Shown: positions 1-5,812 of the stretch, one piece after another
How positions within the stretch are numbered: the first letter of the stretch is position 1
Layout of the letters: each line of letters starts with the position of its first letter
Origin: an uncultured Lachnospiraceae bacterium
GTDB taxonomy: Bacteria > Bacillota > Clostridia > Lachnospirales > Lachnospiraceae
Direction: 5' to 3'
Length of the DNA: 10,827 nucleotides
Assembly (NCBI GenBank): GCA_910586005.1
Contig: CAJUHG010000083.1
Span: 1 to 10,827, forward strand
Translations under genes and position numbers: made by a program
Notes under the pieces: generated by a model
Database searches by the model: none
The model's input: the letters and a program-made list of their open reading frames with translations, nothing else
Told to the model about the DNA's origin: nothing

Positions 1-351
1 GTGGCGGGTGATGCAGTACACATTGGAGATACCATTATTCTTCCATTGATAGAAGTTTCCTTTGGAGTGGCGGCAGGTGCATTTTGCCAAGATAAAAAAA
101 ATAATGCAGCGGGTGGATTGGGAGGAAAAATGTCTCCAAGTGCTGTACTAGTAATTCAAAATGGAACTACTAAATTGGTAAATGTTAAAAATCAAGATAG
201 TATTACTAAGATTTTAGATATGGTTCCAGATTTAGTAAATAAATTTACAAGTAAAGCATCAGAAAAAGAAAAAGGAGATAAAGATGCCAGAGATGCTGCT
301 GCACAAGAATTGGCAGAAAAGTTAAATGTGCCAGCAGATGAAAAGGAATAA
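1..351 (+). CDS. GerW/YtfJ-family sporulation protein, 5' truncated by window edge
   Basis: This is the C-terminal 116 residues of a GerW (YtfJ) family protein. The GTG at the first base is probably an internal Val codon, because family members normally carry some tens of residues before this point. Recognisable are the GDTIILPLIEVSFGVAAGAF block, the Gly-rich stretch GGLGGK, and the SPSAVLVIQNGTTKLVNVKN block, which together form the conserved core. After about residue 80 comes a charged Lys/Glu/Ala-rich tail, the usual variable end. In Bacillus subtilis the family member is made in the developing spore and affects germination; its biochemical role is not settled. The stop is TAA at 349-351, followed after 19 nt by a perfect hairpin. 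No start site or promoter can be judged here. Family assignment is firm; function in this organism is inferred. Confidence 0.88.
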   Translation: MAGDAVHIGDTIILPLIEVSFGVAAGAFCQDKKNNAAGGLGGKMSPSAVLVIQNGTTKLVNVKNQDSITKILDMVPDLVNKFTSKASEKEKGDKDARDAAAQELAEKLNVPADEKE

Positions 352-370
352 GTTAAGGGACTTTTTTATA

Positions 371-408
371 AGAAAAAGCATATATTACTACTAATATATG
401 CTTTTTCT
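371..408 (+). terminator. Perfect 17-bp hairpin after gerW, terminator-like
   Basis: Arms 371-387 and 392-408 are perfect reverse complements around a 4-nt loop (ctac). The upstream arm starts agaaaaagc and the downstream arm ends gctttttct, so the A and T tracts lie inside the stem, as in bidirectional intrinsic terminators. The core is AT-rich (only one G-C pair near the T tract and one near the end), so termination may be leaky. The likely ribosome binding site of the small gene at 418 (ggtgat, 409-414) abuts the 3' arm, so the hairpin could also affect that gene's expression. Confidence 0.6.
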
Positions 409-417
409 GGTGATAGC

Positions 418-555
418 ATGAAACGGCTTATCGGCTTTATTTTATTTTGGATAGCGGTAGGAATGGCAATTATGATGTTTTTGCCAAATGAAATATGGGG
501 GATATTGATTATATTTATATTGCTGTTACTAGGATATAATTTGTTTTGCTGTTAG
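418..555 (+). CDS. Small two-helix membrane protein, 45 aa, ending in Cys-Cys
   Basis: A short ORF runs from ATG at 418 to TAG at 553-555. The product starts MKRLIGFILFWIAVGMAI and has two hydrophobic segments, about residues 4-22 and 26-42, separated by a short Pro-Asn-Glu turn (23-25). It ends in GYNLFCC, placing two cysteines at the membrane edge. The Lys-Arg at residues 2-3 suggests a cytoplasmic N-terminus, and with two helices the C-terminus would also be cytoplasmic. The Shine-Dalgarno candidate ggtgat (409-414) matches the 3' part of the anti-SD complement, with a suitable effective spacing. I recall similar short MKRLIG...LGYNLFCC proteins of unknown function in Clostridia, but this is memory, not a search. 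It may be co-transcribed with gerW by readthrough of the hairpin at 371-408. No function is assigned. Confidence 0.65.
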   Translation: MKRLIGFILFWIAVGMAIMMFLPNEIWGILIIFILLLLGYNLFCC

Positions 556-593
556 AGAATATTTTTTATATGATAGAAAAGTGTGCATATTGA

Positions 594-669
594 TTTTTCT
601 TCTATTAAGAAGATATTTTCATACTTTGGTGAGACAAGGTCTTTCTCATAGGTTCCTATAGAAGAAAAA
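594..669. repeat. 12-bp perfect inverted repeat enclosing 52 nt
   Basis: The segment 594-605 (tttttcttctat) is the exact reverse complement of 658-669 (atagaagaaaaa). Between them is a smaller hairpin candidate, agac-aag-gtct, near 634-644, nested in tgaga/tctca. The right arm shares its last two bases with the rpmB terminator stem starting at 668, so together they could form a multi-stem RNA. No gene is apparent between 556 and 775; the only ATG-initiated frames are a few codons long and lack a binding site. Whether this is an RNA gene or just untranslated sequence cannot be decided from sequence alone. Confidence 0.4.
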
Positions 670-710
670 GAGCAGCATATTAGTAGTATTACTAATATAT
701 TGCTCTTCTT
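661..710 (-). terminator. rpmB intrinsic terminator (minus strand)
   Basis: Arms 668-685 and 690-707 pair over 18 positions with one G-U wobble and one C-A mismatch, around a 4-nt loop. Read on the minus strand, the stem is followed by ctttttcttct, a U-rich tract, as expected for an intrinsic terminator about 70 nt beyond the rpmB stop. Its central part shares the 12-mer tactactaatat with the hairpin at 371-408. On the plus strand the tract after the stem is weaker, so its main role is probably ending rpmB. Confidence 0.7.
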
Positions 711-775
711 CATTCATAATAATAGAAAGCAAGAATCCTTGTTATGCTTATAAGTTTGTCCGCTTTTTAATATTC

Positions 776-961
776 CTAAGCACGTTCTACTTTTCCGCTT
801 CTTAAACAAGAAGTACAAACATACATCTTTTTAGCAGCTCCATTTACTTTACATCTTACAGATTTAATATTAGATTTCCACATTTTGTTAGATCTTCTAT
901 GAGAATGGCTGACTTTCTTTCCAAAATGTGCAGCTTTTCCACATACACTACATTTTGCCAT
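776..961 (-). CDS. rpmB: Large-subunit ribosomal protein L28 (bL28)
   Basis: The gene encodes a 61-residue bL28 protein of the 50S subunit, starting MAKCSVCGKAAHFGKKVSHS and ending SGKVERA, which is the typical length for Firmicutes. It has four zinc-ligand cysteines as two CxxC pairs, C4/C7 and C49/C52, so it is the zinc-containing form. The basic centre (SHSHRRSNKMWKSNI) is the rRNA-binding part. The start at 961 was chosen over an upstream in-frame start at 979 because the family begins MAK and because a strong AAGGAGGT (968-975 on the plus strand) sits 6 nt upstream; the longer form would translate the binding site. It is divergent from the yloU-like gene, as in Bacillus subtilis. It appears monocistronic, with its own promoter (about 1019-1047) and a terminator at 668-707. 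Confidence 0.96.
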   Translation of the reverse strand: MAKCSVCGKAAHFGKKVSHSHRRSNKMWKSNIKSVRCKVNGAAKKMYVCTSCLRSGKVERA

Positions 962-988
962 AATTGCACCTCCTTGCAATTTACTAAA

Positions 989-1004
989 CCCATATTAGGA
1001 TGGG
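989..1004 (-). promoter_or_regulatory. Small hairpin in the rpmB leader
   Basis: cccat (989-993) and atggg (1000-1004) can pair around a 6-nt loop. The structure lies in the predicted rpmB leader of about 50 nt, upstream of the Shine-Dalgarno. A role in autoregulation by L28 is possible but purely inferred; a 5-bp stem can arise by chance. Confidence 0.25.
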
Positions 1005-1018
1005 CTCACAACAAGGCT

Positions 1019-1047
1019 ATTTTAGCAGAAAGAAGGATACAATGCAA
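1019..1047 (-). promoter_or_regulatory. rpmB promoter (sigma-A type)
   Basis: On the minus strand a -35 box TTGCAT (plus positions 1042-1047) is followed by a 17-nt spacer and a -10 box TAAAAT (1019-1024). This is a good match to the vegetative consensus in both boxes and in spacing. Transcription would start near 1012 and give a leader of about 50 nt before the rpmB ATG. Confidence 0.7.
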
Positions 1048-1048
1048 G

Positions 1049-1097
1049 TGAAAAATGAATTTTTTCTAAAAAGAGAAATTATATGTTTCATTTTTCA
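1049..1097. promoter_or_regulatory. 11-bp inverted repeat between divergent promoters
   Basis: tgaaaaatgaa (1049-1059) is the exact reverse complement of ttcatttttca (1087-1097), with a 27-nt spacer. The left arm lies just upstream of the rpmB -35 box; the right arm overlaps the likely -35 region of the plus-strand operon. The position suits a shared operator, or a cruciform or UP-like A/T element. The AT-rich composition raises the chance of coincidence. Confidence 0.4.
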
Positions 1098-1114
1098 AAA
1101 AAAACGGTTATAAT
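1085..1114 (+). promoter_or_regulatory. Candidate promoter of the asp23-fakA-recG operon
   Basis: A perfect -10 hexamer TATAAT lies at 1109-1114. The best -35 candidate is the weak gtttca at 1085-1090 with an 18-nt spacer, embedded in A/T-rich sequence. Transcription would begin about 1121, giving a leader of roughly 75 nt that includes a tandem 16-bp repeat. Confidence is limited by the poor -35. Confidence 0.5.
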
Positions 1115-1140
1115 ATATTAATATCATTGTGTAAAATCAG

Positions 1141-1172
1141 ATATCTTAGTAAGAAAATATCTTAGTAATAAA
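1141..1172 (+). repeat. Two tandem 16-bp units in the operon leader
   Basis: atatcttagtaagaaa (1141-1156) is followed directly by atatcttagtaataaa (1157-1172); 15 of 16 positions agree. The repeat ends just before the first Shine-Dalgarno-like aggagg (1174-1179). It may be a replication-slippage duplication or a paired binding site for a regulator. Confidence 0.6.
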
Positions 1173-1197
1173 CAGGAGGAAATATGGAGGTATATTT

Positions 1198-1554
1198 ATG
1201 AAAGGAAAAATAGACACCCAATATGGCAAGGTGTTGATTGATACAGATGTGATTGCAATTTATGCAGGTTCTGTGGCAGTAGAGTGTTTTGGAATTGTAG
1301 GCATGGCTGCTGTAAATATGAAAGATGGGTTAGTAAGGCTTTTGAAGCGTGATTATTTGAATCATGGAATAAATGTTACATTAAAAGATAATAAAATTAC
1401 ATTAGATTTTCATGTGATTGTTTCTTATGGGGTTAGTATCTCTACTGTTTCTGATAACCTGATCAGCACCGTAAAATATCAGGTAGAAGAATTTACTGGT
1501 ATAGAAATCGAGAAAATCAACATCTTTGTTGAAGGTGTCAGAGTGATTGATTAA
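1198..1554 (+). CDS. Asp23/Gls24-family envelope stress protein (YloU-like)
   Basis: The 118-residue protein fits the Asp23/Gls24 (DUF322) family in length and pattern. Visible are the conserved opening YGKVLIDTDVIAIYAGSVAVE, a short variable loop, the beta segment ITLDFHVIVSYGVSISTVSDNL, and the closing amphipathic helix plus strand ending VEGVRVID. There is no signal peptide or membrane span, so it should be cytosolic or peripheral. In Staphylococcus Asp23 sits at the membrane through a partner; the YloU branch has no firm function. The start at 1198 is supported by tggagg (1185-1190) 7 nt upstream. It is 13 nt ahead of the fakA start, and this pairing is conserved across Firmicutes, suggesting a link with membrane or fatty-acid metabolism. 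A tiny upstream frame overlaps its ATG (see findings). Confidence 0.9.
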   Translation: MKGKIDTQYGKVLIDTDVIAIYAGSVAVECFGIVGMAAVNMKDGLVRLLKRDYLNHGINVTLKDNKITLDFHVIVSYGVSISTVSDNLISTVKYQVEEFTGIEIEKINIFVEGVRVID

Positions 1555-1570
1555 GGAGGAAATGAAAGTG
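1553..1570 (+). promoter_or_regulatory. Ribosome binding site that decides the fakA start
   Basis: aaggagg (1553-1559) overlaps the stop codon of the upstream gene (TAA, 1552-1554). The ATG at 1562 lies only 2 nt after it, too close for efficient initiation, whereas the GTG at 1568 lies 8 nt after it. Close family members, as I recall them, also begin with the equivalent of MAIT, favouring GTG 1568. Confidence 0.65.
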
Positions 1571-3271
1571 GCGATAACTACAATAGATGCACCAATGCTT
1601 GCAAAAATGTTTTTGGCGGGAGCAAAGAATCTAGAAGCAAAAAAAGAATGGATTAATGAATTAAATGTATTTCCTGTACCAGATGGTGATACAGGAACAA
1701 ATATGACGATGACAATTATGGCAGCAGCAACAGAAGTTAGTAATTTAGGAGAAACTTTGAGTATGTCATCTTTGGCAAAGGCCATTTCCTCTGGTTCCTT
1801 ACGAGGAGCAAGGGGTAATTCTGGTGTTATTTTATCACAGTTATTCCGAGGATTTACAAAGGGTATTAGCAAGTATGAAGTGATAGATGTAGTCATTTTA
1901 TGTGATGCTCTGCAAAAGGCAGTGGAGACTGCATATAAGGCAGTTATGAAACCAAAAGAAGGAACAATTTTAACAGTTGCCAAAGGTAGTGCAGATAAGG
2001 CATTAGAATTGATAGGAGAAACAGACGATCTTGTAGAATTTATAGATGCTATTATCAAAGAAGCGGATTATGTACTAAGTCAAACACCTGAGATGCTTCC
2101 TGTATTAAAACAAGCAGGAGTTGTGGATTCTGGAGGTCAAGGACTTGTGACTGTATTAAAAGGTGCATATGATGCATTAATTGGAAAAGAGATTGATTAT
2201 ACCATTAAAACTTCTGATACCCAAAGTGGTGTAATAAAGATTTCTCAACAGACAGAACAGGATATTAAGTTTGGCTATTGTACAGAATTTATTGTTGTAT
2301 TAAATCAACCATTAGAAGAAAAAGAGGAAATAAGTTTAAAATCTTATTTAGAATCCATTGGAGATTCCATTGTAGTGGTTGCAGATGAGGAAATTACCAA
2401 GGTTCATGTACATACTAATGATCCTGGACTTGCAATTCAAAGGGCATTGGAGTACGGTTCTTTAAGTAAAATTAAGATTGACAATATGAGAGAAGAGCAC
2501 CAAGAAAAGTTAATTAAAGATGCTGAGAAAGCTGCAGAGGAGCAAAAAAAGGCTGATGAGAAAAAACGTTTGGAAAAGGCAGCATTAAAAGAAGCACAAA
2601 AGGCACCTAAAAAGGATATGGGATTTATTTCTGTTTCTATTGGGGAAGGAATTAATGAAATTTTTAAAGGTCTTGGTGTAGATTATATTATTTCTGGCGG
2701 GCAAACAATGAATCCAAGTACAGAAGATATGCTCAATGCTATTGAAGAAGTAAATGCAGATAATATTTTTATTTTGCCAAATAATAAAAATATTATTTTG
2801 GCAGCTAATCAAGCAGCCTCTCTGATAGAAGAAAAAAATATATTTGTTATTCCAAGTAAGACTGTACCACAGGGGATTACTGCACTGATTAATTTTATGC
2901 CAGACAGTAGTGCAAAAGAAAATGCAACGCGTATGACAGAGGAATTGAAAAATGTAAAAACAGGGCAAGTAACTTATGCAGTTCGTGACACATTAATTGA
3001 TGACAAATCCATTAGACAAGGCGATTATATGGGAGTGGGAGATAGTTCCATTCTTGCGGTGGGAAAAGATATGAAAAGTGTTATTCAGGAAATGGTTGCA
3101 CAATTAGTGGATGAGGAATCAGCAATTATCAGTATATATTATGGACAGGAAATAGAAGAATCATCAGCAGAGCAGTTAGGAAAAGAGTTAGAAGAGACAT
3201 ATCCTGATTGTGAAGTGGAAATACATTATGGTGGACAGCCCATTTATTATTATATAATCTCTGTAGAATAG
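1568..3271 (+). CDS. fakA: Fatty acid kinase A, DhaK-L/DegV-like (YloV)
   Basis: This 567-residue protein is the ATP-binding subunit of bacterial fatty acid kinase, which phosphorylates fatty acids held by a DegV-type FakB partner and feeds acyl-phosphate to PlsX/PlsY phospholipid synthesis. Residues 1-200 are the DhaL-type domain, with NVFPVPDGDTGTNM (33-46), whose aspartates D39 and D41 bind Mg-ATP, and the nucleotide loop RGARGNSGVI (79-88). The middle domain carries C238, H280 and H282 (in FGYCTEF and KVHVHT), matching with an offset of two the zinc ligands I recall from Staphylococcus FakA. Residues 314-350 are a Lys/Glu/Ala-rich charged linker, and 352-567 form the DegV-like C-terminal domain (SGGQTMNPS, PNNKN). 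No fakB is in the window. The start is probably GTG 1568; ATG 1562 is the alternative. Only 64 nt and no terminator separate it from recG. Confidence 0.93.
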   Translation: MAITTIDAPMLAKMFLAGAKNLEAKKEWINELNVFPVPDGDTGTNMTMTIMAAATEVSNLGETLSMSSLAKAISSGSLRGARGNSGVILSQLFRGFTKGISKYEVIDVVILCDALQKAVETAYKAVMKPKEGTILTVAKGSADKALELIGETDDLVEFIDAIIKEADYVLSQTPEMLPVLKQAGVVDSGGQGLVTVLKGAYDALIGKEIDYTIKTSDTQSGVIKISQQTEQDIKFGYCTEFIVVLNQPLEEKEEISLKSYLESIGDSIVVVADEEITKVHVHTNDPGLAIQRALEYGSLSKIKIDNMREEHQEKLIKDAEKAAEEQKKADEKKRLEKAALKEAQKAPKKDMGFISVSIGEGINEIFKGLGVDYIISGGQTMNPSTEDMLNAIEEVNADNIFILPNNKNIILAANQAASLIEEKNIFVIPSKTVPQGITALINFMPDSSAKENATRMTEELKNVKTGQVTYAVRDTLIDDKSIRQGDYMGVGDSSILAVGKDMKSVIQEMVAQLVDEESAIISIYYGQEIEESSAEQLGKELEETYPDCEVEIHYGGQPIYYYIISVE

Positions 3272-3335
3272 AAAATAGCGTTGTCTCTTGAGGAAATACG
3301 AGGACTGAAGAAACGCAACCATAGAAAGAAAGGAG

Positions 3336-5588
3336 ATGCTACTAGACAAAATATACAGAAGTATATTTGTCCCTATTTTTAGTAGCAGCAATCCCGTGGA
3401 TCAGACATCTAATATTGGAACCTTAAAAGGGATTGGTGCAAAAACAGAACAATTATTTCATAATTTAGGAGTATACACGATTGGTGATATACTCCTTCAT
3501 TATCCTAAAAATTATACTAAATTACCACCAATCACCCCTCTAGCAGAAGTACCAGAACTTTTAAAGGCAGAAACATTAGAAAGACAAAAAAGTACAGAAG
3601 TAATGGCAGCGATTGCAGCGCGAATAGACCATGCACCTCAAGTACGAACTTCTAAAACTATGCAGGTGACTTTTCTTATTTTGCAGGAACAAAGTGTAAA
3701 AGTAGAATTTGTTTGGTTTCATATGCCTTATTTAAAAAATACTTTGAAATTTGGAGAATGGTTTATATTTCTTGGAAAGATTAGTAGAAAGGGAAAAAAT
3801 TACCATATGGGACAGCCTGAAATATGGTTGCCTGAAAAATATCAATCTATGCAAAAATGTTTATGGCCTTGTTATCCTCTTACTGCCGGACTAGGAAAGA
3901 ATAAAATTTCTCAAACCATAAAAAAAGTTTTAGAAGAATTAGATTTATCTGTTGATTATCTTCCAGAAGATATTAGGATGCGGCGTCAATTAGCAGAATA
4001 TAATTTTGCTTTGGAAAATATTCATTTTCCAGAGAAGGAGGAGGCATTAGAACAAGCGAGAAAACGTTTGATTTTTGATGAATTTTTTCAATTTATTTTA
4101 GCGGCTGGAATGCAGAAAGAGCAAATGGAAGAGATAGTAAATGATTTTAAATTTCTTCCTTTCAAGGATGAAAAATTATTAGATAGTAATAGTTATAAGA
4201 AAGAATATTTAGATGATAGTAATAGTGGCGAGAAAGAATATAGGAAAAACAATTCTCTTCTTTGGGCGGATCAGGTAATGGAACATTTACCATATAAATT
4301 GACAGGAGCACAGAAACGTACTTTACAAGAAATTCGTCAGGATTTGCGAGGCAGAAAAGTTATGCAACGACTGGTACAAGGGGATGTTGGTTCTGGAAAG
4401 ACAATTATTGCTTTTTTGGCGATGTTGGATGCTTCACAAGCAGGATATCAATCTGCACTTATGGCTCCTACAGAAGTATTAGCAATGCAACACTACCAAA
4501 CTTTTACAGCGTTATGTGAACAAAACAATTTACAAATTCCAATTCTTCTTTTAACAGGTTCTTTAACACAAAAGGAAAAGCGTCGCACTTATGAGCGAAT
4601 GCAATTATATGCAAATGCAATAATTATTGGTACACATGCCTTAATCCAAGATCGAGCACTCTATGATAATCTTGCATTGGTAATTACAGATGAACAACAC
4701 AGATTTGGTGTAAAGCAGCGAGAATCTTTCTTTTACAAAGGTTCTCAGCCTCACGTTTTGGTTATGAGTGCTACACCTATTCCGCGAACGCTTGCTATTA
4801 TTTTATATGGAGATTTAGATATTTCTGTGATTGATGAAGTACCAGCGAAGAGATTACCAGTAAAAAGCTGTGTAGTGGGAAAACAATCTCGCAGTACTTC
4901 TTATGAATTTTTAAGAAAAGAAATTGCTTTGGGTCATCAAGTATATGTTATTTGCCCTTTAGTAGAAGAAAGTGAAGGATTAGATGTAGAGAATGTTACA
5001 GACTATACGCAGACTTTAAAAGAACAGCTTCCATCAGAAATTGTTGTAGAATATCTGCATGGAAAAATGAAATCAGGTAGAAAAAATTTGATTATGGAAC
5101 AATTTGCAAGAAATGAAATACAAGTTTTAGTGTCTACAACAGTAATAGAGGTTGGTGTTAATGTGCCAAATGCTACTGTTATAATGATTGAAGATGCACA
5201 GCGTTTTGGTCTAGCCCAGCTTCATCAATTACGAGGACGTGTGGGAAGAGGAGATGCACAATCCTATTGTATTATGATTAATACTTCAGATTCTGAAAAA
5301 TCTAAAAAAAGACTAGAAATCTTAAAAAAATCCAATGATGGATTTTTTATAGCAGGAGAGGACTTAAAATTAAGAGGGCCTGGAGATTTTTTTGGCATTC
5401 GTCAGAGTGGGCTTTTAGAATTTAAATTAGGAGATATTTATCAAAATGCTGACTTGTTAAAACAGGCTTCTGAGGAAGCAAATTTACTTTTATCAGAGGA
5501 TAAACAACTAAAGGCACCAGAACATAAAAAACTGAAAGAACAAATGCAACTTTACTTAGACAAACAAATAGAAATTGTAAATTTGTAA
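3336..5588 (+). CDS. recG: ATP-dependent DNA helicase RecG
   Basis: RecG is a superfamily 2 double-strand DNA translocase that remodels stalled forks and branched recombination intermediates. In order: a helix-hairpin-helix-like segment (LKGIGAKTEQLFHNLGVYTI), the OB-fold wedge domain to about residue 270, then helicase motifs Walker A GDVGSGKT (349-356), DEQH (452-455), SATPIPRT (478-485), QLRGRVGRG (631-639) and the RecG-type LRGPGDFFGIRQSG (from 679). At 750 residues it exceeds the usual 680-695. Part of the excess is a duplicated Asp/Ser/Lys-rich linker (283-302) before the helicase domain, and part is the N-terminus. The ATG at 3336 directly abuts aggag (3331-3335), an abnormally short spacing; GTG 3396 is in frame but lacks a binding site, so the start is uncertain. 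It is probably the last gene of the operon and ends before the hairpin at 5632. Confidence 0.96.
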   Translation: MLLDKIYRSIFVPIFSSSNPVDQTSNIGTLKGIGAKTEQLFHNLGVYTIGDILLHYPKNYTKLPPITPLAEVPELLKAETLERQKSTEVMAAIAARIDHAPQVRTSKTMQVTFLILQEQSVKVEFVWFHMPYLKNTLKFGEWFIFLGKISRKGKNYHMGQPEIWLPEKYQSMQKCLWPCYPLTAGLGKNKISQTIKKVLEELDLSVDYLPEDIRMRRQLAEYNFALENIHFPEKEEALEQARKRLIFDEFFQFILAAGMQKEQMEEIVNDFKFLPFKDEKLLDSNSYKKEYLDDSNSGEKEYRKNNSLLWADQVMEHLPYKLTGAQKRTLQEIRQDLRGRKVMQRLVQGDVGSGKTIIAFLAMLDASQAGYQSALMAPTEVLAMQHYQTFTALCEQNNLQIPILLLTGSLTQKEKRRTYERMQLYANAIIIGTHALIQDRALYDNLALVITDEQHRFGVKQRESFFYKGSQPHVLVMSATPIPRTLAIILYGDLDISVIDEVPAKRLPVKSCVVGKQSRSTSYEFLRKEIALGHQVYVICPLVEESEGLDVENVTDYTQTLKEQLPSEIVVEYLHGKMKSGRKNLIMEQFARNEIQVLVSTTVIEVGVNVPNATVIMIEDAQRFGLAQLHQLRGRVGRGDAQSYCIMINTSDSEKSKKRLEILKKSNDGFFIAGEDLKLRGPGDFFGIRQSGLLEFKLGDIYQNADLLKQASEEANLLLSEDKQLKAPEHKKLKEQMQLYLDKQIEIVNL
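4182..4241 (+). repeat. Imperfect 33-nt duplication inside recG
   Basis: Codons 283-291 encode DSNSYKKEY and codons 294-302 encode DSNSGEKEY, spaced by Leu-Asp. The DNA repeats as well: gatagtaatagt recurs 33 nt later and aaagaatat closes both units. It lies between wedge and helicase domains, a tolerant linker position, and looks like a slippage duplication with later divergence. Confidence 0.7.
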
Positions 5589-5631
5589 AATTAATTATGA
5601 TACAGATTATGTATTTTGTAAAACAGATGAA

Positions 5632-5669
5632 AATACCCAGATTCTTCTAAATAGAAGAATCTGGGTATT
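5632..5669 (+). terminator. Perfect 17-bp hairpin after recG, possibly serving both sides
   Basis: Arms 5632-5648 and 5653-5669 are exact reverse complements around the loop aaat. The core cccag/ctggg gives it stability, and the plus strand continues ctttgcctgtatttta. It lies 43 nt beyond the recG stop. The convergent SASP gene ends at 5813 with no better terminator, and on the minus strand the stem is followed by ttcatctgtttt, so it may stop both transcripts. Flanking sequence is also imperfectly complementary, extending the fold to about 5610-5693. From there to 5812 I see nothing else of note. Confidence 0.8.
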
Positions 5670-5812
5670 CTTTGCCTGTATTTTACAGATACATTTTTGG
5701 CAAAGGATAAAATCACATAAACAAATTTTCCTATTTTACATGTCTATGCTTCACTCCAAAAACACCAAAAATTTTCTTGAAAAATTCCTAATAATAAAAT
5801 ATTTTAGAATTT

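Noticed and set aside
574..597. A seven-codon frame (atg at 574) after the small membrane protein
   Set aside because: No ribosome binding site and too short to separate from chance.
1402..2058. A 218-codon open frame on the minus strand across the asp23-fakA junction
   Set aside because: It is antisense to two well-recognised genes, its product resembles no family I know and is Ser/Ile-rich as expected from antisense reading of AT-rich coding DNA, and no binding site precedes it.
2585..2968. A 127-codon minus-strand frame inside fakA
   Set aside because: The Cys/Phe/Ile-rich product is typical of antisense translation, and the plus-strand DegV-like domain is fully conserved through this stretch.
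3278..3316. gcgtt/aacgc inverted repeat between fakA and recG
   Set aside because: Only 5 bp with a 29-nt loop and no T tract; not a credible terminator or operator.
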